NCBI RefSeq assembly: GCF_002954705.1
Contig: NZ_MSCO01000002.1
Location: forward strand, 1,016,571-1,080,570
Reading direction: 5' to 3'
Source of the DNA: Aliivibrio sifiae
Lineage (GTDB): Bacteria > Pseudomonadota > Gammaproteobacteria > Enterobacterales > Vibrionaceae
Length of the DNA stretch: 64,000 nt
The notes below the pieces were generated by a model, which did no database searches, was not told where the DNA came from, and worked only from the letters and a program-made list of their open reading frames with translations. This document shows positions 53,646 through 62,640 of this stretch, piece after piece. Both the position numbers and the translations under genes were made by a program. The number at the start of each line of letters is the position of its first letter. Position 1 is the first letter of the stretch.

Positions 53646-55070
53646 CTAGGGATATCTCACCTGCTTTGCAACAATACCAGCCAAAGTTTCTATCCCTTTT
53701 TTCCATTTATCATTATCTCTATAAGAAGCAAAACTAATACGGATACAATGTTTAAATTGATCTTGAGTACAAAACATCGTTCCAGGTAATACACTGATTT
53801 TTTGACTTAATGCTTGTTGATATATCTCGGTACCATCCGTACCCAAAGGTAAGGTTAACCAGCATAAAAAACCACCCTCTGGTTGAGAGAGATAATAACG
53901 CTGCTTTAGATGTGGGTAACTATCCAGAGCTTCAGTTAATCGCTGGTATACCCGTTTTTGATTACTCTTATAACTGCGCTGCGCTCTATGCACATGTTGT
54001 TTATATTTGCCTTTTTTGAGGAAATCACTTACCGCTGACTGGATAAGATTTACACTTCCCATATTTTCTGACATCAAACGTTTTTCTACTTGTGCTTGAT
54101 ATTTCCCAGCTAAGATCCAACCAATCCTTAAGCGTGAATCAAGAGTTTTAGATAATGAATTGCAATAAATTACTCTATCTTCAGTATCTAACTCTTTAAA
54201 GGTTTTTGGTGCACTCTCATAAGACAAACCACCAAATACATCTTCTTCAATAAAAGGGATCCCTGTTGTTACTTTTAATAACGCTTTTCGAGCAGATTCT
54301 GATTGCGTATAACCCGTCGGATTATTATAGGTAGGGTTGATTAAAATCGCTTTTATGTCCCACTTTTTTATTGCCTGTTCGACCGCTGTAATGTCTAAAC
54401 CGTAACTAAAATGATTAGGGATCTCGATGACTTTTAACCCTAAAGATTCAAGTAGAAGTAAGGAACCGAAATAACAGGGGGAGTCGACCAAAACAATATC
54501 CCCAGCTTTTGTTAACGCCTGTAAACTTAAACTAATGGCTTGCTGAGCACCATGTGTAATTAACACTTCATTTGTCGATACAGAAATACCCAGGTCCTGA
54601 GTTATGTTTGCCACATATTTAAGTAACGATGAATTTCCCGGAGGCATTTGATAGCAGCTTGGAATATTCGATTGTTGGCGACTATGGCGCCCTATCTCTG
54701 CATATAACGTTCGTATCGCAGGAAAGTCAATATCAGGATGAGCTGACCCCATAGATAGTAATTGATGCTCATTTGGTTGACTCAAAATGGATTTACTAAG
54801 GGATAATAAATCGATATTCGATGGTGAACTTGATGTCTTAGCCTGAAACTCTCGATGAAAATTAATATTTGCAACGGTATAGCCAGAGCGATCATGAGCG
54901 ATCAATATTTGTTTTGCTTCTAACTCCTCATAAGCTCGTATAACCGTATTTTTCCCTACCAATAACGTGTCACTAAGTTCTCGAATAGAAGGTAGTTTAT
55001 CTCCCGCAAGATACAGTCCTTTCTCAATACCCTGCTGGATATGTTTTTTCACTTTCTGGTATTTTTTCAC
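53646..55070 (-). CDS. MocR-type GntR regulator with aminotransferase domain
   Basis: A 474-residue protein. Residues 1-70 form a GntR winged helix (GDKLPSIRELSDTLLVGKNT, then VIRAYEELEAKQILIAHDRS). The rest is a fold-type I aminotransferase domain with the PLP lysine in YCNSLSKTLDSRLRIGWILA, and INPTYNNPTGYTQSESARKA. MocR proteins use PLP or an amino compound as effector. It is divergent from the EamA transporter gene, the usual layout for a regulator and the exporter it controls; direct repeats lie between the two genes. Confidence 0.9.
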   Translation of the reverse strand: MKKYQKVKKHIQQGIEKGLYLAGDKLPSIRELSDTLLVGKNTVIRAYEELEAKQILIAHDRSGYTVANINFHREFQAKTSSSPSNIDLLSLSKSILSQPNEHQLLSMGSAHPDIDFPAIRTLYAEIGRHSRQQSNIPSCYQMPPGNSSLLKYVANITQDLGISVSTNEVLITHGAQQAISLSLQALTKAGDIVLVDSPCYFGSLLLLESLGLKVIEIPNHFSYGLDITAVEQAIKKWDIKAILINPTYNNPTGYTQSESARKALLKVTTGIPFIEEDVFGGLSYESAPKTFKELDTEDRVIYCNSLSKTLDSRLRIGWILAGKYQAQVEKRLMSENMGSVNLIQSAVSDFLKKGKYKQHVHRAQRSYKSNQKRVYQRLTEALDSYPHLKQRYYLSQPEGGFLCWLTLPLGTDGTEIYQQALSQKISVLPGTMFCTQDQFKHCIRISFASYRDNDKWKKGIETLAGIVAKQVRYP

Positions 55071-55099
55071 TATTCATCCCTTAATTATCCACCTCGAAT

Positions 55100-55149
55100 C
55101 TGTACCCAACAAAATAAAGAAAACTGTCTCTTATATCAATAGCTGTACC
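55100..55149. promoter_or_regulatory. CTGTACC direct repeats between the MocR and EamA genes
   Basis: CTGTACC occurs at 55100-55106 and 55143-55149, 43 bases apart (about four helical turns), with a related CTGTCTC between them. A GCTAAAG pair ten bases apart follows. MocR-type regulators bind direct repeats, so these are candidate operators. Confidence 0.5.
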
Positions 55150-55191
55150 TAGCTAAAGTACGCTAAAGACAAAACATAAACAGGAATTATT

Positions 55192-56079
55192 ATGCTTACT
55201 AAATACGTGCCTTTTATCTTCGTCGTTTTATGGAGTTCTGGCTTTATCGGGGCTCAATATGGATTACAGTTTGCCGAACCTGCGACCTTTTTACTTATTC
55301 GTATGCTAGCCAACATTTTCGTTTTTATTATTCTATTGCTTATCTTCAAATCTCAACTGCCAACAGGTAAGGATGCTATTCATTCTCTCATTGCTGGCAT
55401 CTTAATTCACGGGTTCTATTTAGGAGGTACTTATCAAGCAATTTCCCTTGGTATGTCGTCAGGACTATGTGCTTTGCTTGTCGGGGTTCAACCTATTCTT
55501 ACCGCTGTGTTATTGGTTAATTTTGGGAAACAACGTTTACTTCCCCTACAGTGGCTAGGTCTATTTGTCGGTTTGGTTGGAATTACGTTAGTACTGCAAG
55601 GCAACATAGAGTGGCGAGATACTAGTAATAAATATACAGCATATTCTTTTGCATTTATCGCTCTCATTGGTATTACACTAGGAACGTTATATCAAAAAAG
55701 ATACTGCCAAAATGTAGATCTCATTGGTAGCATGGTTTGGCAATATTGTGCGGCTGCATTCGTTTTCTTACCAGTTGCTTTACTCAATGAAACCATGGCA
55801 GTAACATGGAATGCCGAGTTTATTTTTGGTGTTATGTGGCTAGTCTTGGTTGTCTCAGTTAGCGCGATTTTATTACTGCTTTATATGATTAAAAAAGGCG
55901 ATTCTTCAAGCGTGGCTTCTACTTTTTATCTCATCCCACCGATGACCGCACTTCAAGCATGGATTATCTTTGGTGAACATTTTGATACCCAAGGTGCAGT
56001 AGGGTTTACTCTTGCAGCGATTGCGGTTTATTTAGTAATAAGAAAGCCAAAATCACGTCTAGTTACCGCCGTAAAATAA
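55192..56079 (+). CDS. EamA-family (drug/metabolite) exporter
   Basis: A 295-residue protein with about ten membrane helices in two EamA repeats. Family segments are FVVLWSSGFIGAQYGLQFAE at the start, FLLIRMLANIFVFIILL, and in the second half FYLIPPMTALQAWIIFGEHF. Such exporters move amino acids or small metabolites out of the cell. The divergent MocR gene suggests that the substrate is an amine or amino acid that this regulator recognises; this is inference. It converges with a small gene that starts beyond it. Confidence 0.88.
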   Translation: MLTKYVPFIFVVLWSSGFIGAQYGLQFAEPATFLLIRMLANIFVFIILLLIFKSQLPTGKDAIHSLIAGILIHGFYLGGTYQAISLGMSSGLCALLVGVQPILTAVLLVNFGKQRLLPLQWLGLFVGLVGITLVLQGNIEWRDTSNKYTAYSFAFIALIGITLGTLYQKRYCQNVDLIGSMVWQYCAAAFVFLPVALLNETMAVTWNAEFIFGVMWLVLVVSVSAILLLLYMIKKGDSSSVASTFYLIPPMTALQAWIIFGEHFDTQGAVGFTLAAIAVYLVIRKPKSRLVTAVK

Positions 56080-56083
56080 AGGA

Positions 56084-56350
56084 TTAATTCACTTCTCGTC
56101 TTAATCTCGTCACTTCATTTGCTTTATTTAATGCGCCTAACATCTGATTAAGGCGCAATTGAGTAACGTTAGAAGGACGGCGGCTAAAAGGCACTAATTC
56201 AGTACGCTTTATTGGAACAAACTCCAATGCTTCTTTTCGATATATGAAGTAGCTACTCGTAATCGCCTCTAGCGATATATAACCAAATCTTTCATGTGTT
56301 TTGCGTACTCGCTGCTCAAATCTTTCCATAACTAAAAACCGACGTCCCAT
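56084..56350 (-). CDS. Small basic protein, unknown function
   Basis: An 88-residue basic protein from ATG 56348-56350, with AGG nine bases upstream; twelve more codons are open before it. The sequence reads MGRRFLVMERFEQRVRKTHE at the start and contains RTELVPFSRRPSNVTQLRLN near the end. No family, signal peptide or membrane segment was recognised. It ends four bases after the EamA gene on the opposite strand. It appears coding from its composition, but this is not certain. Confidence 0.5.
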   Translation of the reverse strand: MGRRFLVMERFEQRVRKTHERFGYISLEAITSSYFIYRKEALEFVPIKRTELVPFSRRPSNVTQLRLNQMLGALNKANEVTRLRREVN

Positions 56351-56535
56351 AATAAAATACCTAGAGATAAAAAGAACATAATCCATGTTATCTCACCGGC
56401 AGCCACATGTTGTTAGCATCTGAGTTCAAAATAATTTCAAAATGCTAAGTTGTGCATTAATCTTTCTTTAATGAACTTATCGTGGTATTTCTAATCAATA
56501 ATATATTACAAGCTTTAAAATCGATAAGGTATAGG

Positions 56536-57252
56536 ATGCTCCCTCTTGTTCATGTAAAAAACGTCTCAAAATGCTATTCAAATTCCAATCAAAATCAACA
56601 GGCTCTGAGTGATATAAACTTCAACCTGCAAGCCGGACAAGTTCTTGGACTGCTTGGTCATAATGGTGCTGGAAAATCGACCTTAATTAACGCTCTATTA
56701 GGTACTCATAGGTATCAAGGTGAGATCAGCATTAATGGTTTACACCCTATAGACCAACATGCTGAACTGATGCAACATTTAGCCTATATCTCGGACGTTA
56801 ATGTTTTACCTGAATGGATGAGTGTAAAACAGTTATTGAAATACACATCAGGGATCCACCCGAGTTTTAATATCGATAAAGCAAAATCCGTGTTGAGCAA
56901 TACGAACATCACACTTAATAGAAAAATTAAAACACTATCTAAAGGAATGAAAGTTCAAGTTCATTTAGCCATTGTTATTGCAACTGACACTAAAGTTCTT
57001 ATCTTAGATGAACCAACATTAGGGCTAGATCTATTATATAGAGATACGTTTTATCAGCATTTAGTCACTTGGTTTAATGCCGGTGAGCGATGTCTGATTA
57101 TTGCCAGTCATGAAGTTTCTGAAATTGAGCACTTGCTAACCGATGTTCTGATATTAAAACAAGGAAAAGTCGTCAAACAAGAGAAAATGAACAATATACC
57201 AAAAGGCACTTTAGCTGAACTCTTTATCGCACTACAAAAGGAATCAATTTAA
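56536..57252 (+). CDS. ABC transporter ATP-binding protein
   Basis: A 238-residue ABC ATPase. Walker A is GHNGAGKSTL, the signature is degenerate (LSKGMKVQVHLA), and Walker B is VLILDEPTLGLDLL, with the switch histidine in IIASHEVSEIE. Such ATPases belong to the YtrB/EcsA-like group. ATG 56536-56538 has AAGG seven bases upstream; an earlier in-frame start would add 18 residues. The stop codon overlaps the start of the permease gene in TAATG. The GntR-type regulator that often precedes YtrB is not present. Confidence 0.9.
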   Translation: MLPLVHVKNVSKCYSNSNQNQQALSDINFNLQAGQVLGLLGHNGAGKSTLINALLGTHRYQGEISINGLHPIDQHAELMQHLAYISDVNVLPEWMSVKQLLKYTSGIHPSFNIDKAKSVLSNTNITLNRKIKTLSKGMKVQVHLAIVIATDTKVLILDEPTLGLDLLYRDTFYQHLVTWFNAGERCLIIASHEVSEIEHLLTDVLILKQGKVVKQEKMNNIPKGTLAELFIALQKESI

Positions 57253-58124
57253 TGCGCCCTGCACTATTTATGCTTGAAAAAGAACTAATTGAACACAAAA
57301 CGGTTACTCGTGTCCCTTTGTTTATTCTTCTTTGTGGTGTTCTGCTTTTTATTAGCTTGATGATGAACACAAACCTACAAGATAACTTATTCATTTCAGT
57401 ACAAACTCAAGGTAACATTACGCCTTTTTCTACTGGGTTTTCTAACGATTTACAAATGATGCTAAGTTTTATGGCTGGAATTTTATCTTTAGCATTAACA
57501 ACAACGTATCTGTCGAAAACATTACGAAAAGAACGTAAGGAAGGTAGCTCAGCATTTTGGCGCAGTATGCCTGTATCGAGTCAATATACTCATGCGATAA
57601 AGTTGTGTTTTGGGTTAATTGTTATCCCACTTATTTTTTCATTGTTGGTATTAACTGCAAATTTATTTTTCTGGATAATTAGCATATCTAGCGACACCGT
57701 ATTAGTCTTACTTCATGGACATACCTCATTTTTGTCTATTGTTATTAATTGGCTACAATTCATAGGCCGCATGCTACTAGTCAGTCTTGTTATGCTGCCA
57801 ATTGCTGGATTGATTCTTGCTATTTCTCAGGCAAATAACTCACCATTAATCGTTCTTTTCCTTGGCGGATATGCACTAAAGTTATTATCTACATGGGTCT
57901 TAAATTGGGATGGTATTGCGATATTTCTTACGCACATTTACCAAATACCAACGACTATTTTATTGTCTAATACTCCCCTAATAAGTTTCGTAAATGCTGG
58001 TATAGGGTTTCTCAGTCTCTACTCTTTAATTGGTGTGATCGCATTATTTGCTAGTATTTCTCTTTATCGTACGACTGAAATGTCATGGCAATCACTGAAT
58101 CCAAACTGGATATTTAAAAAATAA
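57252..58124 (+). CDS. ABC transporter permease
   Basis: A 290-residue protein with about six membrane segments (VPLFILLCGVLLFISLMM, LSFMAGILSLALTTTYLS, LIVIPLIFSLLVLTANLFFW and further). The segment LRKERKEGSSAFWRSMPVSS between the second and third is typical of ABC-2-like permeases of this kind. It is translationally coupled to the ATPase and is followed by a terminator. Its substrate is unknown; peptide or lantibiotic resistance is typical of the group but not shown here. Confidence 0.85.
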   Translation: MRPALFMLEKELIEHKTVTRVPLFILLCGVLLFISLMMNTNLQDNLFISVQTQGNITPFSTGFSNDLQMMLSFMAGILSLALTTTYLSKTLRKERKEGSSAFWRSMPVSSQYTHAIKLCFGLIVIPLIFSLLVLTANLFFWIISISSDTVLVLLHGHTSFLSIVINWLQFIGRMLLVSLVMLPIAGLILAISQANNSPLIVLFLGGYALKLLSTWVLNWDGIAIFLTHIYQIPTTILLSNTPLISFVNAGIGFLSLYSLIGVIALFASISLYRTTEMSWQSLNPNWIFKK

Positions 58125-58132
58125 TTGACCTA

Positions 58133-58172
58133 TAAAAAAAGGAGCGCTCATCAGCACTCCCTTTTTCTTTTC
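58133..58172 (+). terminator. Terminator after the ABC transporter
   Basis: AAAAAGGAG-C-GCT pairs with AGC-A-CTCC-CTTTTT around a four-base loop and is followed by a T-rich tail (TTTTTCTTTT). Confidence 0.72.
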
Positions 58173-58197
58173 ACAAAATTCACTCCAAAATCTGTTT

Positions 58198-58283
58198 ATA
58201 CCAATCACAGTAAGTAAATAATCAGAAATAGCGCAGGGAAAATGCTTGAGAACAAGGCAGCAGTTATTTACTACGATTGGTAT
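58198..58283. repeat. MITE-like element, 86 bp (copy C), reaching the EAL stop codon
   Basis: The element begins ATACCAATC and ends GATTGGTAT. Inside it, GCAGGGAAAATGCTTGAGAA followed by AAGGCA resembles the middle of the element at 23692-23814. Its right end shares one base with the stop codon (58283-58285) of the EAL-domain gene, so it lies exactly at the 3' end of that gene. Confidence 0.6.
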
Positions 58284-59719
58284 TACATTCTCTGACTGAC
58301 TATTGAAGTAAACTCACTCAGATGCATCGGTTTAAAGTATAAAAAACCTTGATGTGACGAGATATTTAAGTCATTCAAAATCTGTTGTTGATTTTTATTT
58401 TCAACCCCTTCAGCCACGAGTTTTATATCCAAATTATTAGCAAGTAAGATAATATTTTCGAGTATTTTTAGTGATTGCTTATTCGTCTCAATATCATCAA
58501 TAAATGATTTATCAATCTTAACAAAATCAAACTGGTAGTAGTTTAAATATTGCAATGATGAATACCCTGTTCCATAGTCATCTAATGCAAATTTAACCCC
58601 TATATCTCTGAATTTTTGCATATATTGAATGATTTTATATCTGTCTTCAAATTCAGTCGATTCTGTAAACTCTAAGATCAGCGTAAACTTCTCAGACAGC
58701 TGCTTGCATAAGTCATATATTTCATCATCATAGAGACAACCTTCTGTTAAGTTAACACTGATCCTTAACTCATTTTTAGGCGTATTTTGATAATACTCTC
58801 TCAATTGTGTTAACAATGATTTCGTCATCTCATTCATCAAGCCAAGTTTCTCTATCTTAGGGATAAACTCGAATGGTGGAATAATCGTACCTTTTTCTGT
58901 TATCCAACGGGCAAGAACCTCACCACCGACGATTTGCTCTTTACTATCCACAACGGGTTGAACAAACGGTTGAATACAATGGGTTTTTATTGCTTTTTTT
59001 AATTTAAAATATTCTTTATCACATAAGACACTTCTTGTTGATAGAATTTTTAACAACGCTAATACTAACAGCGAAATAACAATTATCAGGCGATGGTCAA
59101 TCAAATAAGATTGAATAGAAGCCCACACATCGTATTGAAGTAAAATTAAAAAATCATATTTACTTGATGGATACCTCTCTCCACCACTTAAAGCGTGCAA
59201 TCCAAACTGATTCTCTTTTGAGATCGTATATTCGCGATTAGATAAGGTTACGCTTCCTACTCCACTCTTATCTAAATGAAACGGAATACCCTTCATGAAA
59301 AATTGAATACCATTTTCTTCATCATAACGATGATAATAAGAGATGCTTGGTAAGCCTGTTAGTGTATTTTTCTCCTTTATATGAATCTCTTTTTCTGGCG
59401 TTGTTTTTTTAGATATATTTAAGCCAACAATAGAACTGCAATAATATTTTCCATCTCTAATAACCGAAATGCTGTTGATCGTCGGACTCAACGCCACAAT
59501 TTTTTGTAAGGGAAGCATCATGTCTTGGCAACTTTTGTTTTTTAAGTAACTCAGTTCCGCAACCGTATTTTTTGCTTTATCAAATTTGGATTCAATTTTG
59601 GCTACCGTACCTTCGACATTCTGCTCTACATATTTTTTATAGTCAGCAAAAATTACATATTTAGAAACCATAAATATAATGAAAGTACAGACTATGTATC
59701 TATTAGCAATAAACTTCAT
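58283..59719 (-). CDS. CSS-EAL c-di-GMP phosphodiesterase
   Basis: A 478-residue membrane protein. A first helix (NRYIVCTFIIFMVSKYVIFA) and a second (LIIVISLLVLALLKILS) enclose a periplasmic domain with the CSS motif (DGKYYCSSIVGLN) and a second cysteine in NKSCQDM, as in redox-controlled PdeC-type enzymes. The EAL domain has EVLARW in place of EALLRW, with NLTEGC, EFTES, ALDDYGTGYSSLQYL, DFVKIDKSFI, VAEGVE and QGFLYFKP, so the metal and catalytic residues are present and the enzyme is probably active. It is the last gene of a c-di-GMP operon, directly after the second diguanylate cyclase gene. Confidence 0.92.
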   Translation of the reverse strand: MKFIANRYIVCTFIIFMVSKYVIFADYKKYVEQNVEGTVAKIESKFDKAKNTVAELSYLKNKSCQDMMLPLQKIVALSPTINSISVIRDGKYYCSSIVGLNISKKTTPEKEIHIKEKNTLTGLPSISYYHRYDEENGIQFFMKGIPFHLDKSGVGSVTLSNREYTISKENQFGLHALSGGERYPSSKYDFLILLQYDVWASIQSYLIDHRLIIVISLLVLALLKILSTRSVLCDKEYFKLKKAIKTHCIQPFVQPVVDSKEQIVGGEVLARWITEKGTIIPPFEFIPKIEKLGLMNEMTKSLLTQLREYYQNTPKNELRISVNLTEGCLYDDEIYDLCKQLSEKFTLILEFTESTEFEDRYKIIQYMQKFRDIGVKFALDDYGTGYSSLQYLNYYQFDFVKIDKSFIDDIETNKQSLKILENIILLANNLDIKLVAEGVENKNQQQILNDLNISSHQGFLYFKPMHLSEFTSIVSQRM

Positions 59720-61048
59720 TTATTTTACACCTTCAAGTACAGTCACTCTGTTTTTTCCAGAATGTTTTGATTGATACAAGGCTGTATCAGCCATCTTAAG
59801 TGCCTTTTTAAAAGATGACGCTTTACCTGTCGTCGCGCCAATCGACACTGTTACTTTCATTCCCACAATGGTTCCAGCTGCAATGGAATGCCTAATCGCT
59901 TCAGTACGATTTATTAAGCCAGAATGTGAGATATTATTTAATACAATAACAAACTCCTCCCCACCCCACCGGATAGCGAAATCCTTACTTCTTACGTTTT
60001 TTTGCAACCGCCTACACACTTCTTTAATCACCAAATCTCCCTTAAAATGGCCAAATTGATCATTAATCGATTTAAAATCATCAATATCAACAATAATAAC
60101 CGACTTTCCTGAAGTACGATTTAGTTTCATCTCATGAAAATCACGACGGTATAAGCCTGTCATCTGGTCAATAGCAAAATAATCTATTAATCGAAATGCG
60201 GCGGTTTCAATTAAACAAAAAATGCTTGTCATAAATAAAGAAAATAAGAAGCTTACCAATAAAACACTTTTCATATTTATCGAAAGTATTAATTCATTAT
60301 CTATTGGCGAACAAGGTATCTCAATTGTTTCTTCTGAGCGCATAGAAACATCCAAACCATCACTATAATCTAAAAAACTGTTTCTTTTTTCATTAAATGT
60401 ATCTAGCCAATGAGTAAACATTGACGCTTTAACATCAAGGACAAACATCGCACTAATTTCTTTATTGACATAAATAGGATAAAAAATACTTCTTATTTTT
60501 TGCTCTGAAAACTGCTCTATATATGGTTCTGTTAATTTTAAATCACACTGCGCAAACGCTTGATAAGTTGTCGGCATATTTTCATTATTTAATATTCGAC
60601 TTATTCCATTAGTATCAAAACCAAATTCGTAATTTAAAACTCGGTGGACTTCATGCAGTGGCTTAAAATGAGCCGTATTCGCATTTGATTCTGACTGTTG
60701 TAATACTGAGATACTCCAATAATCATCACCGATATAGCGCTTAATTTCGGTTTCTAATAAGTTAATACCTGAAGATAGTTTTTTCACTTTACTGTCTTGG
60801 TTAACTATGACTGAAACCATATTTATAGTGTAAGTGCCTTGAGACAACAACACGGTCTTTGTATTTAAATAAAAAGGCGTAACTTTTCTTATCGTGTCAT
60901 ATAATTTAGTAATATTTTCTCGGAACTCCATTTTAAAAGAATTCGCTTCTAAACGGTTATATTGATATAACCAATAAAAAGACAATAAAAACATACATAA
61001 GAAAAACTTCAGATATACGTACTTAATATTAAATTTATTCTTCGCCAT
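59720..61048 (-). CDS. Diguanylate cyclase with periplasmic sensor domain (second of a pair)
   Basis: A 442-residue protein from ATG 61046-61048; the frame is open for 28 further codons within the preceding gene. One helix (FFLCMFLLSFYWLYQYN), a sensor domain of about 230 residues, a second helix (LVSFLFSLFMTSIFCLI), then a GGDEF domain with the active site RWGGEEF. The inhibitory site RSKD lies five residues before GGEEF, so feedback inhibition by c-di-GMP is expected. The sensor domain is related to that of the upstream gene (TINMVSVIVNQDSKVKKLSS; SIFYPIYVNKEISAMFVLDV). The gene overlaps the upstream cyclase gene by 14 bases. Confidence 0.92.
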   Translation of the reverse strand: MAKNKFNIKYVYLKFFLCMFLLSFYWLYQYNRLEANSFKMEFRENITKLYDTIRKVTPFYLNTKTVLLSQGTYTINMVSVIVNQDSKVKKLSSGINLLETEIKRYIGDDYWSISVLQQSESNANTAHFKPLHEVHRVLNYEFGFDTNGISRILNNENMPTTYQAFAQCDLKLTEPYIEQFSEQKIRSIFYPIYVNKEISAMFVLDVKASMFTHWLDTFNEKRNSFLDYSDGLDVSMRSEETIEIPCSPIDNELILSINMKSVLLVSFLFSLFMTSIFCLIETAAFRLIDYFAIDQMTGLYRRDFHEMKLNRTSGKSVIIVDIDDFKSINDQFGHFKGDLVIKEVCRRLQKNVRSKDFAIRWGGEEFVIVLNNISHSGLINRTEAIRHSIAAGTIVGMKVTVSIGATTGKASSFKKALKMADTALYQSKHSGKNRVTVLEGVK

Positions 61049-62369
61049 ATTCATTCTTATGTAGGGTGACTTGATTACGCCCCGAATTTTTTGATTGATA
61101 GAGCGCTGTATCTGCTCGCTGTATTGCATCAATCATTAATTCTGATTTCTTTTGCTCTACCCCACCTAAAGATATGGTGATAGTCATATTCTTTATCAAA
61201 ATAGACTCTATACATAATCGTAATGCTTCTGATTTTTTAGCAAAATCACTCTGATTCATATCAAAAAATATAATAACAAACTCTTCACCACCCCAACGAA
61301 TAGCAATATCTTCTGTTCGAATGTTATTACGAAGACGTCGAGTTACCTCTTTTATGACACTATCACCAACATCATGACCATAAGTGTCATTTACATACTT
61401 AAAGTTATCAATATCAACCATTAGCACATGAGTATTCTCTAGTTGATCGAGCTCTAAATCATAATAATCTCGACGATAAAAGCTCGTCATTCGATCGCAA
61501 CGTCTAATCATTTCAATTTTCAAATAACAGTAATACAGAAAGAACGCCAGAAAAAATATCGTGATGGTTATATACAAACTAACCAAAAACACGTCGACAA
61601 TATTAATACTAACGCTGTGAATTATATCTTGCGCGGTATAAGGGCGGTTAATGTTAAAAGTAAACCAACCTAATCCTGGTTTATTATTAATAAACACCCA
61701 TTTACTTTCATTAAATTCTTCAACGATACAGTCATTTAACCTCTCTTTAATATCAACGATAACAAGAGAGACTAATCTAGTATCTAGATAAATAGGGTAA
61801 ATAATTGAATTAATTCTTTCGCTTGTCCATTGCTCTTTATACACCTCAGTAACTCTAATATCATCTTCATGAAAGCCTTTGTATCTCTCTTCTATGTTTT
61901 CTAATTTTACAATACGGTCTAACATCAAAGAGTCATGTAATGATTTATCATTAAAAGAGACATAATTATCTCTTAATGGTTTGAAATAAGAGTTACCTGT
62001 ATTTTGGTCATGCAATTTTTCAATAACTGCTATTGTCCATAAATACTTGTTATCAATAACTTCTGATAAGCTTTGATATAACAATGTTATCGCAGGTGAC
62101 AATACCTTCACTGTCCCTGTTTTATTCACGATAATTCCGACATTGTTAATGTCGTGAATACCTTCATTAAGTTGAATTTCATTTGCGTTAATATAATAAC
62201 CATGAAAACGCTTCGTGATATCAATAATTTCTTGATATTTAATACTTATTCTCTTTTCTAAAAGAGGAACAGATAAGATATTATAATATAATAAAGAAAG
62301 AAAAACCCCTGTTAGAAGAACAGAAAACGCCCCCACTTTATAGTATTTAAATAAACCAATTTTATTCAT
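61035..62369 (-). CDS. Diguanylate cyclase with periplasmic sensor domain (first of a pair)
   Basis: A 444-residue protein and the first gene of the operon. Two helices (YYKVGAFSVLLTGVFLSLLY and VSLYITITIFFLAFFLYYCY) enclose a sensor domain of about 220 residues. The GGDEF domain has RWGGEEF with the inhibitory site RTED five residues before it. The sensor is homologous to that of the next gene (DINNVGIIVNKTGTVKVLSP; SIIYPIYLDTRLVSLVIVDI) although diverged, so the pair arose by tandem duplication. The ligand is unknown. The gap 62370-62548 contains the likely promoter and no gene. Confidence 0.92.
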   Translation of the reverse strand: MNKIGLFKYYKVGAFSVLLTGVFLSLLYYNILSVPLLEKRISIKYQEIIDITKRFHGYYINANEIQLNEGIHDINNVGIIVNKTGTVKVLSPAITLLYQSLSEVIDNKYLWTIAVIEKLHDQNTGNSYFKPLRDNYVSFNDKSLHDSLMLDRIVKLENIEERYKGFHEDDIRVTEVYKEQWTSERINSIIYPIYLDTRLVSLVIVDIKERLNDCIVEEFNESKWVFINNKPGLGWFTFNINRPYTAQDIIHSVSINIVDVFLVSLYITITIFFLAFFLYYCYLKIEMIRRCDRMTSFYRRDYYDLELDQLENTHVLMVDIDNFKYVNDTYGHDVGDSVIKEVTRRLRNNIRTEDIAIRWGGEEFVIIFFDMNQSDFAKKSEALRLCIESILIKNMTITISLGGVEQKKSELMIDAIQRADTALYQSKNSGRNQVTLHKNEYGEE

Positions 62370-62548
62370 TAGATAACTTATACATTATTTTTAATGCAAA
62401 ACTAAAGATGCGATTAACTTATATAAGTAATGCACCCATCAATGAAAGCAATGTTCTATTCCTTTATTGGCTTTCAGTATCTCCTATACCAAATTTTTTA
62501 CCGTCTTATTCGTATTATTTATAGAAAATGAGTAATTAATAGCCTCAT

Positions 62549-62580
62549 TAAAACGGTTATGATTCAATTAACCATAACCG
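62549..62580 (-). terminator. Terminator after the CNNM/CorC-type gene
   Basis: CGGTTATG at 62554-62561 pairs perfectly with CATAACCG at 62573-62580; on the minus strand it is followed by TTTTAAT. It lies 60 bases after the stop codon at 62641. Confidence 0.6.
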
Positions 62581-62640
62581 CTTAGTTATCAATACTAGGC
62601 TTAAAAAAGAAAGAAAAGCCTTTTTGGATGCTGCCTTATT

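Noticed and set aside
62596-62633. AGGCTT/AAGCCT hairpin followed by T on the plus strand
   Set aside because: No plus-strand gene precedes it, and on the minus strand it has no T tail. The hairpin at 62549-62580 serves the minus-strand gene better.
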